Source: Gemmatimonadales bacterium
GTDB taxonomy: Bacteria > Gemmatimonadota > Gemmatimonadetes > Palauibacterales > Palauibacteraceae
Direction of reading: 5' to 3'
NCBI GenBank assembly: GCA_009840115.1
Contig: VXOJ01000050.1
Coordinates: forward strand, 1-57,314
DNA length: 57,314 nucleotides
A program made the translations under genes and the position numbers. Positions 17,971-25,042 of this stretch are shown piece by piece; position 1 is the stretch's first letter, and each line of letters begins with the position of its first letter. The notes beneath the pieces are model-generated. The model made no database searches and had not been told where the DNA came from. It worked only from the letters and a program-made list of their open reading frames with translations.

Positions 17971-17988
17971 ATGTTCGGGTATGTTCGG
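17971..17988. promoter_or_regulatory. direct-repeat candidate LexA operator in the trpC/lexA divergent region
   Basis: ATGTTCGG occurs at 17971-17978 and again at 17981-17988, exactly one helical turn (10 bp) apart, 72-90 nt upstream of the lexA ATG. The core GTTC-N6-GTTC resembles the alphaproteobacterial LexA box (GTTC-N7-GTTC) but is one base shorter. Location suggests LexA autoregulation and possibly an effect on divergent trpC. Confidence 0.5.
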
Positions 17989-18059
17989 TAATCCTTCGGC
18001 CCGTCGCAAGCGACTGCGGCGGGCGCAGTGCGGAAGCTGCGAGCGGGAGCGGGAAAACG

Positions 18060-18668
18060 ATGGCGCTTACGAAGCGACAGCGCGAGATGCTGGACTTCCT
18101 CGAGGGCTTCATACGGTTCCGCGGGTATTCCCCGAGCTTCGAGGAGATCGCGGAGGAGTTCGGCTACCGCTCGCTCGCGACGGTGCACGAACATCTCCAG
18201 AACCTGCAGGCGAAGGGGTATATACGAAAAAACTACAATGAAAGCCGGTCGGTCGAACTGGTGGAAGGAAAACTCCAGGTCGCCGCGGTCGAACTGCCGC
18301 TGTACGGCAACGTGGCGGCGGGTCAACCGATAGAAGTCATCCAGGAGCAGGAGACGGTCTCCGTTCCCGAAGACATGATCGCGGGGTCCCTGAGCGAACA
18401 CTATGTGCTCCGGGTGCGCGGCGATTCGATGATCGACGAACAGATCCGCGACGGCGACTACGTCATCGTCCAGTCACGCGAGACCGCGCACAACGGCGAA
18501 ATGGTGATCGCGCTCGTCGATGGCGAGAACGCCACCATGAAGAAGATCTACCTGGAGCAGGGACGGATTCGGCTTCAGCCCGCCAACCCGGCGCTCACGC
18601 CGATCTACCTGCACCCATCGCAGGTCACGATCCAGGGCGTCGTGATCGGAGTGATCCGGCGCTACTGA
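18060..18668 (+). CDS. lexA: LexA repressor / SOS regulator
   Basis: 202 residues, the same length as E. coli LexA. N-terminal winged HTH: LTKRQREMLDFLEGFIRFRGYSPSFEEIAEEFGYRSLATVHEHLQNL. C-terminal S24 autoprotease: cleavage site Ala87-Gly88 (NVAAGQP), nucleophile Ser123 (RGDSMID), general base Lys161 (NATMKKIYLE). Represses DNA-repair genes until RecA filaments trigger self-cleavage. The recognition helix region (PSFEEIAEEFG) resembles, but is not identical to, the E. coli one. Start ATG 18060 follows a purine-rich GGGAGCGGGAAAA. It stands alone on the plus strand inside the trp region. Confidence 0.97.
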   Translation: MALTKRQREMLDFLEGFIRFRGYSPSFEEIAEEFGYRSLATVHEHLQNLQAKGYIRKNYNESRSVELVEGKLQVAAVELPLYGNVAAGQPIEVIQEQETVSVPEDMIAGSLSEHYVLRVRGDSMIDEQIRDGDYVIVQSRETAHNGEMVIALVDGENATMKKIYLEQGRIRLQPANPALTPIYLHPSQVTIQGVVIGVIRRY

Positions 18669-18707
18669 CGTCCGGAGGAGAAACCAACTTCAGTTGACGG
18701 AGGACCG

Positions 18708-18725
18708 CTCTCGCCTCCCCGAGAG
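18708..18725 (+). terminator. small hairpin downstream of lexA
   Basis: CTCTCG and CGAGAG form a 6-bp stem around a 6-nt C-rich loop 40 nt after the lexA stop. It has no T-tract, so it is a weak terminator candidate at best. Confidence 0.3.
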
Positions 18726-18773
18726 TTCCCGTCCCGACGGCCACCCACCTCCCACCAAAAACCGTCGGGGCGG
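18720..18773. repeat. left arm of a 54-bp inverted repeat bracketing a regulator gene
   Basis: The arm is the reverse complement of 19766-19819 with 4 mismatches in 54 bp; the inner 35 bp (18739-18773 vs 19766-19800) match perfectly. Within this arm CCCGACGG (18733-18740) and CCGTCGGG (18762-18769) can form a hairpin whose 21-nt loop is C-rich here and a run of GG/GGG tracts on the other strand. No transposase is present between the arms. Confidence 0.85.
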
Positions 18774-18798
18774 AGGTTCCCGTCTCCGGAACCCGCCG

Positions 18799-19614
18799 CT
18801 ACAACACGTCCTGGCCCAGGAGCGGCCGGACGTACTCCTCGACGAATGCCGAAAGCAACCGGTCGGGAGTGATGCGCTCAAGATCCGCGAGCGAGCGCCC
18901 CGGCCACGTGTGCGCCTTCCGGTTCAGGGTACGGCGGGGGAATCCGAGGCGGCCGCCCGCATTCGTCCAACTGGAACCGGACAGACGAAGCTGGTGGGCC
19001 CTGAGGATGACGAGCGCGCTCAGGAACCGGCAGAGCGTGGCCCCGCCGTTGACGCGGGCCGTGAACTCGTGGGAGAGCGTGACCGGAGAACTGCCCATGG
19101 CGGCGGCCAGCGCTCCGACGTTGTGAACCGGGTCGCTTCCCGCTTGCCGCAAGCTGTGGACCAGGGCGCGGCGAAGAGCCGGCGGCAGTGCGGAGCGGCG
19201 GATCCTCTCGGCCAGCTGCACCAATGCCGCGGTCTCGCAGGCGGCCTCGATTCGGGAGCGAAGCCGAGCGGCGGGATCGTCGAACCAGACCAGGGCGGAG
19301 CAGCGCGTGGAGGCCAGCAGCTTCGCGGCATCCGCGTCGCGGTCCGTGACCAGAATGACCGGCACCCACGGCATCTCCCGCTCGAGTCGAGCGAGGAGAC
19401 CGATCCTCTCGCGCAGAAAACGTGTGTGGCAGCCGACGACGACGCAGTCGAGGCGGCCGTGGTCGTATTCGAGGTGGTCGCGGTCGAGGCCGCTGTGGTC
19501 GCAACCGGGGTCCGCGGCGAGTTCCTCGGCGTTTTCCACGACCTGGACGTCGCCGTCGACCGCCCGCCTTATCCTGTCCGCGTCACGAGGCGTATCCGCG
19601 AAGACCTGGATCAC
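18799..19614 (-). CDS. putative transcriptional regulator with response-regulator-like N-terminus and C-terminal HTH
   Basis: 271 residues, no confident family name. The N-terminal ~125 residues alternate hydrophobic strands and helices like a degenerate receiver (IQVFADTPRDADRIRRAV, LDCVVVGCHTRFL, VPVILVTDRDADAAKLLAS, ALVWFDDPAARL). The C-terminal part (VGALAAAMGSSPVTLSHEFTARV, CRFLSALVILRAHQLRLSGSSWTNAGGRLGFPRRTLNRKAHTW) looks like a tandem-HTH DNA-binding region of AraC-like type. The phosphoacceptor Asp region is not clearly conserved. It lies between the inverted repeat arms, and the cassette plus lexA separates trpC from trpD. Its targets are unknown. Confidence 0.6.
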   Translation of the reverse strand: MIQVFADTPRDADRIRRAVDGDVQVVENAEELAADPGCDHSGLDRDHLEYDHGRLDCVVVGCHTRFLRERIGLLARLEREMPWVPVILVTDRDADAAKLLASTRCSALVWFDDPAARLRSRIEAACETAALVQLAERIRRSALPPALRRALVHSLRQAGSDPVHNVGALAAAMGSSPVTLSHEFTARVNGGATLCRFLSALVILRAHQLRLSGSSWTNAGGRLGFPRRTLNRKAHTWPGRSLADLERITPDRLLSAFVEEYVRPLLGQDVL

Positions 19615-19965
19615 TTCGGCCGCCTCCTCCCCAAGTGCCCTTCACACCCCGGTGCCGTTCCCACTTCATGCCGCCGACTACCCGCCGGACCCGTTCGGAG
19701 TTCCTCTGCCCGCCGTGGATCGCCAGGCTGCGGCGGGGCCCGGCAGAGGCTGGAAGCGAGAGCCGCCGCCCCGACGGTTTTTGGTGGGAGGTGGGTGGCC
19801 GCCGAGACGGCGACTCTCGCTGCCTTCAAAGATGGGGACCGTCCAGCCGCCGGGAAGGGACAAAATCCGCCAATGTGGGACGATATTTGCCGAAAGCGGA
19901 CGAAATCATCCTGCGACCGACGCCGCAGTTTCGCTTACCCGCTTTCCGGGCCACGAATCGGCGGG
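19615..19965. other. 351-nt intergenic region upstream of the regulator, containing the right repeat arm
   Basis: No convincing gene is seen on either strand. The region holds the promoter side of the regulator gene (minus strand), the right inverted-repeat arm at 19766-19819 and the 3' flank of trpD. The stretch from 19850 to 19930 is less GC-rich than the surroundings. Confidence 0.5.
19766..19819. repeat. right arm of the 54-bp inverted repeat
   Basis: Inverted partner of 18720-18773, with a perfect 35-bp inner match. This strand carries GGTGGGAGGTGGGTGG (19783-19798), a four-tract G-rich sequence able in principle to form a two-layer G-quadruplex. The span from one outer edge to the other (18720-19819) is exactly 1,100 bp. 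Confidence 0.85.
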
Positions 19966-19966
19966 G

Positions 19967-20980
19967 TCAGGCGGTCGGTCGAAACGCCTGCAGGGATCGA
20001 ACGTGCGCCTCGGCCGCGCCTGAATCGATGGATTGTTCGGCGGCGGCGACGCCGGCCGCCAGGGTGTCCACGGCGCCCGCGGCCCAGAAGGCGGCGGCGG
20101 CGTTGAGCACGACGGCCGCGCGGCCGGCCCCGGCTTCGCGGCCATCGATGACGCGCCGGACCCGTTCCGCGTTCTCCTCCGGTTCGCCCCCGGCCAGATC
20201 GGAGGGCGCGTACTCCGGCCAGCCGAAGTCGGACGGCACGACCTCGAACTCGGACAGCGTCCCGTTCTCGATGCGGAAGACCCGGGTCGGGCCGAGGGGG
20301 CTCAGTTCGTCCATGCCGGGCTCCCCGTGGACGACGAGCGCGCGCTCGTGGCCGAGTTCGAGGAGGGTGTCGGCGACGAGGCGCTGGAGATCGGGGTGGG
20401 CGACGCCGACGACCTGCCGCCGGACGCCGGCCGGGTTCGCGAGCGGGCCGAGCAGGTTCATGATCGTGGTCACGCCGAGCGCGGCGCGGACGGGGCCCAC
20501 GTGCCGCATGGCCGGATGGTGGGCCGGAGCGAACATGAACACGAACCCGGTCTCCTCGAACATCCGCTTTTCGTCCTCGGGAGGCAGCTCGATGGGGATC
20601 CCGAGCATCTCCAGCACATCGGCGCTGCCGCACCTGGAGGTGAACGAGCGGTTGCCGTGCTTCGCGATGCGGACACCGCCGGCCGCGGCGACGAAGGCGG
20701 CCGCGGTCGAGATGTTGAACGTGGTCAGCGTGCCCCCGCCCGTCCCGCAGGTGTCGATGATGCGGTCGTCGTCCAGGGCGAGCGGGATCATGGCCTTCCG
20801 CAGCGCGCGGACGCCGCCGGCGACCTCGGCGGGCGTTTCCCCGCGCATCCTGAGGGCGGCGAGGAGTGCGGCCATCTCGGCCTGGGTGGCCTCGCCGCTC
20901 ATGAAGCGGTCGAACGTGGCTTCGGCCGTGGCGGCATCCAGGGTCTCTCCGGAGAGGACGCGCCGGATCGTGTTCGTCAC
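19967..20980 (-). CDS. trpD: anthranilate phosphoribosyltransferase
   Basis: 337 residues. Contains the glycine-rich PRPP loop DTCGTGGGTLTTFNISTAAAFVAAA, the anthranilate-site HGNRSFTSRCGSADVLEMLG, FMFAPAHHPAMRHVGPVRAALGVTTIMNLLGPLANPA and VVHGEPGMDELSPLGPT. The N-terminal helical domain (SGEATQAEMAALLAALRMRGET) is complete. Transfers phosphoribose to anthranilate, the step before TrpF. It lies upstream of the trpC cluster on the same strand but separated from it by lexA and the repeat-bracketed regulator. It is divergent from truA across 62 nt. No trpE or trpG is in the window. Confidence 0.97.
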   Translation of the reverse strand: MTNTIRRVLSGETLDAATAEATFDRFMSGEATQAEMAALLAALRMRGETPAEVAGGVRALRKAMIPLALDDDRIIDTCGTGGGTLTTFNISTAAAFVAAAGGVRIAKHGNRSFTSRCGSADVLEMLGIPIELPPEDEKRMFEETGFVFMFAPAHHPAMRHVGPVRAALGVTTIMNLLGPLANPAGVRRQVVGVAHPDLQRLVADTLLELGHERALVVHGEPGMDELSPLGPTRVFRIENGTLSEFEVVPSDFGWPEYAPSDLAGGEPEENAERVRRVIDGREAGAGRAAVVLNAAAAFWAAGAVDTLAAGVAAAEQSIDSGAAEAHVRSLQAFRPTA

Positions 20981-21042
20981 CTCGATTCCTCCTGGTTTCC
21001 GGTGGTTTTCCCCCGCAAGCCGAAAACGGCTAGTCTTCGCGC

Positions 21043-21861
21043 ATGTCGGATTCCACGGCCCCGCCCGCCCGTTTCCGGGCCACGATCGAGTACGATGGGA
21101 CCTCCTTCCACGGATCCCAACTACAGCCCGGGGTGCGCACCGTCCAGCGCGAGGTGGAGGAAGCGCTCGGGAAACTCCTCGATCGGCCCGTCCGCATCGA
21201 CCTCGCCGGCCGCACCGACGCGGGGGTTCACGCGACGGCGCAGGAGGTCGCGTTCGGCGCGCCCTCCGCCTGGAATCCGGAGGAGCTGGCCCGGGCGCTC
21301 GGGGCGGTGCTTCCCGACGATGTCGCGGTTCGGAGAGTGGGGGACGCCGCGCCCGATTTCCATCCGCGCTTCGACGCGGAGAGGCGCCGTTACCGGTACG
21401 TGGTCGCCGAGAGCGGCCGGAGGCGACCGTTCCTGCGCGACCGGGCCTGGATCCCGACGTGGCCGCTGGACCGCGACGCGCTCTCCCGGCTGGCGGCGGC
21501 CATCCCGGGAGAACGGTCGTTCGAGCGCTTCGCCCGCGCCGGGCAGCCGGAGCGCGGGACGCGCTGCCGGGTCGCGAGCGCGGCCTGGCGCTTCGACCCT
21601 CCGCCCTTCGTCTCCTTCGAGATCGTCGCCGACCGCTTCCTCCACCACATGGTGCGCTACTTGGTGGGGACGTCCGTGGAGATCGGCGCGGGGCGCCGCC
21701 CGTTCGAGGACTTCGAGCGCCTGCTGGCGGGAGAGACCGCGTCGAGACCGGTCTTCCCCGCCCCGCCGGGCGGGCTCTACCTGACGGGCGTGCGCTACGG
21801 CGGTGAATGGAATTCCGGCGCCGGGATCCCCTGGCTCCCGGCCGAGAGGCATCGGACGTGA
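21043..21861 (+). CDS. truA: tRNA pseudouridine synthase A
   Basis: 272 residues. Contains RFRATIEYDGTSFHGSQLQPGVRTVQREVEEAL, the catalytic Asp59 in AGRTDAGVHA, FHPRFDAERRRYRYVV, FVSFEIVADRFLHHMVRYLVGT and the C-terminal PAPPGGLYLTGVRY. Isomerises U38-U40 in the anticodon stem-loop of tRNAs. Start ATG 21043 is conserved in spacing to the first motif. It is divergent from trpD and followed by the HtrA-type protease 75 nt downstream. Confidence 0.96.
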   Translation: MSDSTAPPARFRATIEYDGTSFHGSQLQPGVRTVQREVEEALGKLLDRPVRIDLAGRTDAGVHATAQEVAFGAPSAWNPEELARALGAVLPDDVAVRRVGDAAPDFHPRFDAERRRYRYVVAESGRRRPFLRDRAWIPTWPLDRDALSRLAAAIPGERSFERFARAGQPERGTRCRVASAAWRFDPPPFVSFEIVADRFLHHMVRYLVGTSVEIGAGRRPFEDFERLLAGETASRPVFPAPPGGLYLTGVRYGGEWNSGAGIPWLPAERHRT

Positions 21862-21936
21862 ACCCTGCGGGGTGGTTCGGCGTACAGTTATCGTGTGGCC
21901 TGAAGATCTGACGAGCGACATGAGGTGGCGCAGTCC

Positions 21937-23439
21937 ATGAACGAGGGAAATCGGGTCAGGAGGATCCTGGTGTCGGCCGCGCGCGTGTTCGTGGCGGCCA
22001 CGGTCCTGATCTTCGCCGGCCTTGGCGTGGGGGCGCTCGTCACCACGCTGGGAAACGGACGTCCCCCGCCGGAGGACAGCCGGCCCGCGGACAACCCGTT
22101 CGCCCGCACCTCGCTGGCCGACCCCGCGAACCGGCCCGCGCCCCAGTCGCTGGCCGAGATCTCCGGGGCCCGGCGGACGCCCACGGTCATCGCCGCGGTC
22201 CGCGTGCTCCCCTCGGTCGTGAGCCTCCGGACGGAGCGGACCGTCCAGTCGCAGGACATGTTCACCCGCTTCTTCAACCGCGGCGGCCGTTCCCGGGTCG
22301 AGGCCGGCCTGGGTTCCGGGTTCGCGATCGACGACGCGGGCACCATCATCACGAACGCGCACGTCGTGAGCGGCGCGGACCGCATCGAGGTCGTGGACCG
22401 GGACGGACAGCGGTTCGAGGCCGAAGTGGTCGGCTTCGACGAACTCACCGACCTCGCCGTCGTGCGGGTCCCTCCGGGCCGGGTGCCCGCGGCGCCGCTG
22501 GGCTCGTCCTCGAACCTTCTCATCGGGGAGCCCGCGGTGGCGCTGGGGAATCCGTCGGGCTACGCCCTCCGCAACACCGAGGCGACGGTCACTTCGGGCG
22601 TAGTGAGCGGCGTGGGGCGCGACATCCAGGCGCCCGGCGGCCAGGAGGTGCTCTACGCCGACATGATCCAGACCGACGCGTCGATCAACCCGGGCAACTC
22701 GGGCGGTCCGCTGGCGAACGCGGACGGCGACGTCATCGGCGTGAACAGCTCGATCTTCTCGCGCTCCGGGGGATCGGAGGGGATGGGCTTCGCGATCCCC
22801 ATCGACCGGGCGCTCGTCGTCGCCTCCGAACTCCTCCAGTTCGGGCGCGTGCGCCGGCCCTGGGCGGGACTGCAGGTGCTCACCGACCGGCCGGACCCCG
22901 AGTCCGTCTTCGGCCGGCCGCTCGTGGTCGAGGTCCTGGAGGGGGCGCCGGCGGCCGACGCCGGACTGCGGGCGGGGGACGAGATCGTGACCCTCAACGG
23001 GCGCGTCATCAACCACGATCTCGACTGGCAGGTGGGGCTGGTGGACGCCGGGGTGGGATCGACCGTGGACGTGACCTTCCAGCGAGGGGGACGTGAACTC
23101 CAGGCGCGCTTCCGGCTGGACGAGGTGCCCACGGGGCGGGCCGAGCGCATCGAGGTGCTCGCGGGCCTCCGGCTGATCACGGTCACGCCGCAGATCCAGC
23201 AGGAACTCAACCTCCGGGTCGACGCCGGCGCGCTCATTGCCTCCGTCGGCGAAGAGGCCCGCGGGACGAGGCTCCGCGAGGGCGACGTGATCCTCAGCAT
23301 CAACCGCAACGAGGTGCGCTCCGCCGAGGACGCGGGCGAACTCTTCGACTACTACGCGCGCTCCCGCGACGGCACGGTGCAACTCTACATCGCGCGCGGC
23401 ACGGAGATCGGCTACCTCCAGCCCTTCCGCGTTCGCTGA
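21937..23439 (+). CDS. HtrA/Deg-type periplasmic serine protease with two PDZ domains
   Basis: 500 residues. N-terminal uncleaved or signal-type membrane segment (VFVAATVLIFAGLGVGALVTTL, residues 17-38), then a trypsin-like domain with the full triad: His142 (TNAHVVSG), Asp172 (TDLAVVRV), Ser255 (NPGNSGGPL). Two PDZ domains follow (RPWAGLQVL... GAPAADAGLRAGDEIVTLNG, and LRLITVTPQ... GTRLREGDVILSINRNEV). Expected role: degradation or refolding of misfolded envelope proteins. ATG 21937 preferred (GAGGT about 10 nt upstream); a GTG lies 12 nt earlier. Confidence 0.95.
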   Translation: MNEGNRVRRILVSAARVFVAATVLIFAGLGVGALVTTLGNGRPPPEDSRPADNPFARTSLADPANRPAPQSLAEISGARRTPTVIAAVRVLPSVVSLRTERTVQSQDMFTRFFNRGGRSRVEAGLGSGFAIDDAGTIITNAHVVSGADRIEVVDRDGQRFEAEVVGFDELTDLAVVRVPPGRVPAAPLGSSSNLLIGEPAVALGNPSGYALRNTEATVTSGVVSGVGRDIQAPGGQEVLYADMIQTDASINPGNSGGPLANADGDVIGVNSSIFSRSGGSEGMGFAIPIDRALVVASELLQFGRVRRPWAGLQVLTDRPDPESVFGRPLVVEVLEGAPAADAGLRAGDEIVTLNGRVINHDLDWQVGLVDAGVGSTVDVTFQRGGRELQARFRLDEVPTGRAERIEVLAGLRLITVTPQIQQELNLRVDAGALIASVGEEARGTRLREGDVILSINRNEVRSAEDAGELFDYYARSRDGTVQLYIARGTEIGYLQPFRVR

Positions 23440-23546
23440 CCCGCCGGTTTCCGGGGCTTTTGCGCGGGGCGGTCATGGGCTAGACTGCGACCTTACGGCG
23501 ACCGAGGTCGCCCCGGGTGGGCCGCTGGATCCGGACTACGCGCCTG

Positions 23547-24977
23547 ATGGCGGAACGTCACTACCCACATCCTCTCATCGACCGCTACGCCTCGAGCGAG
23601 ATGGCGGCGATCTTCTCCCCTCGCATGCAGGCGCTCGTCTGGCGCGACCTGTGGATTGCGCTCGCCGAGGAAGAACGGGCGCTCGGCGTCGAGATCCCCA
23701 ACGACGCCATCGTCGCGATGCACGCGGCGCGGGAGCAGATCGACCTCGACCGGATCGCCGTCATCGAGCGCGACCTCCGTCACGACGTGATGGCGCACGT
23801 GCATCACTTCGGCGAGGTCGCCCCGGAGGCCCGGAAGTACATCCACCTCGGCGCGACGAGCGCCTTCGTGGGCGACAACCACGGCCTCATCCAGCACCAG
23901 CAGGGTCTCGACATCGTGCGCGACCGGCTGCTGGGGACGATCGAAGACCTGGCGGCCTTCGCCAGTGCGCAGGCCGGCGAGCCGACGCTCGGCTACACGC
24001 ACCTGCAGCCGGCCCAGCCGACGACGATCGGGAAGCGCGCCTGTCTCTGGCTCCAGGACCTCCTCTTCGACCTCGAGCAGATCGAAGCCGTGCGGGCGGA
24101 ACTCCGCTTCCGGGGCGCCCGGGGCACGACGGGGACGGAGGCGACGTTCCTCGAACTGTTCGACGGGGACGGGGAGAAGGTGGACCGGCTCAACGAGCGG
24201 CTCGCGGCGCGCTTCGGCTTCGCCGGCACGTACGATGTGATCGGCCAGACGTACCCGCGGAAGGTGGACCACCGGGCGCTCGCGGCGCTGGCCGGCATCG
24301 GCGCCTCGACGGCGCGCTTCGGCCACGACATCCGGATCCTGCAGGCGTTCGGCGAGATCGAGGAGCCGTTCGGGAAGCACCAGATCGGCTCGTCGGCGAT
24401 GCCCTACAAGCGCAACCCCATGCGGAGCGAGCGGATCTGCGCGCTGGCGCGGCACCTCTGCACGCTGGAACTCGACGCTTCGTGGACCGCTTCCGTGCAG
24501 TGGTTCGAGCGCACGCTCGACGACTCCGCCAACCGCCGCATCTCGCTCCCCGAAGGCTACCTGTCGGCGGACGCGCTCCTCATCCTCGCGCGCAACGTGA
24601 GCGCGGGGCTCGTCGTCCACCCGGCCGTCGTGGCGCGCCGCCTCGGCCGCGCCCTCCCGTTCATGGTCACCGAGGAGATCCTCATCGCGGGCGTACGGCG
24701 GGGCGGCGACCGGCAGGACCTGCACGAACGGGTGCGGGGGCACGCCCTCGCCGCGCGCGAGCGGCTCGACGAGGGCGCGGAGGACAACGACTTCTTCGCG
24801 CGCATCGCCAGCGACGGCGCCTTCGGGCTCGGCATGGAGGAGCTGCACGCGCTCGCCGACCCGCACCGCCTCGTCGGCCGCTCCGCCCACCAGGTGGAGC
24901 GCTTCCTGACCACGAGGATCGACCCGCTGTTCGAGGCCGCGGACGCGCCGCGGCCCGCCGAGGAGGTCCGCGTATGA
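23547..24977 (+). CDS. purB: adenylosuccinate lyase
   Basis: 476 residues from the preferred ATG (MAERHYPHPLIDRYASSEMAAIFS); a GTG at 23517 would add ten residues without conserved features. Fumarase/aspartase-superfamily signatures: RHDVMAHVHHFGE, HLGATSAFVGDN, GYTHLQPAQPTTIGKR and the signature loop GSSAMPYKRNPMRSER with the catalytic Ser. Acts twice in purine synthesis (SAICAR to AICAR, adenylosuccinate to AMP). First gene of the plus-strand purine run; its TGA overlaps an ATG that begins a 22-codon bridging frame to purC. Confidence 0.96.
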   Translation: MAERHYPHPLIDRYASSEMAAIFSPRMQALVWRDLWIALAEEERALGVEIPNDAIVAMHAAREQIDLDRIAVIERDLRHDVMAHVHHFGEVAPEARKYIHLGATSAFVGDNHGLIQHQQGLDIVRDRLLGTIEDLAAFASAQAGEPTLGYTHLQPAQPTTIGKRACLWLQDLLFDLEQIEAVRAELRFRGARGTTGTEATFLELFDGDGEKVDRLNERLAARFGFAGTYDVIGQTYPRKVDHRALAALAGIGASTARFGHDIRILQAFGEIEEPFGKHQIGSSAMPYKRNPMRSERICALARHLCTLELDASWTASVQWFERTLDDSANRRISLPEGYLSADALLILARNVSAGLVVHPAVVARRLGRALPFMVTEEILIAGVRRGGDRQDLHERVRGHALAARERLDEGAEDNDFFARIASDGAFGLGMEELHALADPHRLVGRSAHQVERFLTTRIDPLFEAADAPRPAEEVRV

Positions 24978-25042
24978 CCCGGCGTTCCCGCGGGAACGCG
25001 ACCCCCGTGACCCCCGAAAGGACACTCGAAAGGACACCATGA
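24974..25042 (+). CDS. 22-codon bridging micro-ORF between purB and purC
   Basis: ATG 24974 overlaps the purB TGA (ATGA), and its own TGA at 25040-25042 overlaps the purC ATG (ATGA), so it fills the 61-nt gap exactly. The peptide begins MTRRSRGNATPVTPERT and is basic, Thr/Arg-rich and unlike any known family. It contains the 18-bp palindrome and the duplicated ribosome-binding segment. It may serve only to carry ribosomes from purB to purC (translational coupling). Production as a peptide is unproven. Confidence 0.35.
   Translation: MTRRSRGNATPVTPERTLERTP
24982..24999. repeat. 18-bp perfect palindrome between purB and purC
   Basis: GCGTTCCCGCGGGAACGC; its 16-bp core is identical to that at 939-954. 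As RNA it would form a strong hairpin just upstream of the purC ribosome-binding site. As DNA it could be a regulator site or a dispersed repeat. Confidence 0.7.
25015..25038 (+). promoter_or_regulatory. tandemly duplicated ribosome-binding segment before purC
   Basis: CGAAAGGACACT (25015-25026) is followed at once by CGAAAGGACACC (25027-25038) and then the purC ATG. Each unit contains an AGGA Shine-Dalgarno core. The proximal core is 4 nt and the distal one 16 nt from the start. Confidence 0.6.

Noticed and set aside
17971..17988. Exact alphaproteobacterial LexA box
   Set aside because: Spacing is GTTC-N6-GTTC rather than N7, so it is kept only as a candidate lineage-specific box.
17888..18059. 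trp attenuator/leader peptide upstream of trpC
   Set aside because: No short ORF with Trp codons and no alternative terminator/antiterminator pair was seen; the region looks like a shared promoter with lexA.
18720..19819. Insertion sequence with terminal inverted repeats
   Set aside because: The enclosed gene has no DDE or other transposase motif and no target-site duplication is evident at the outer ends.
21121..23382. Long minus-strand open frame across truA and the HtrA-type protease
   Set aside because: No recognisable domain; both plus-strand genes are complete with catalytic residues.
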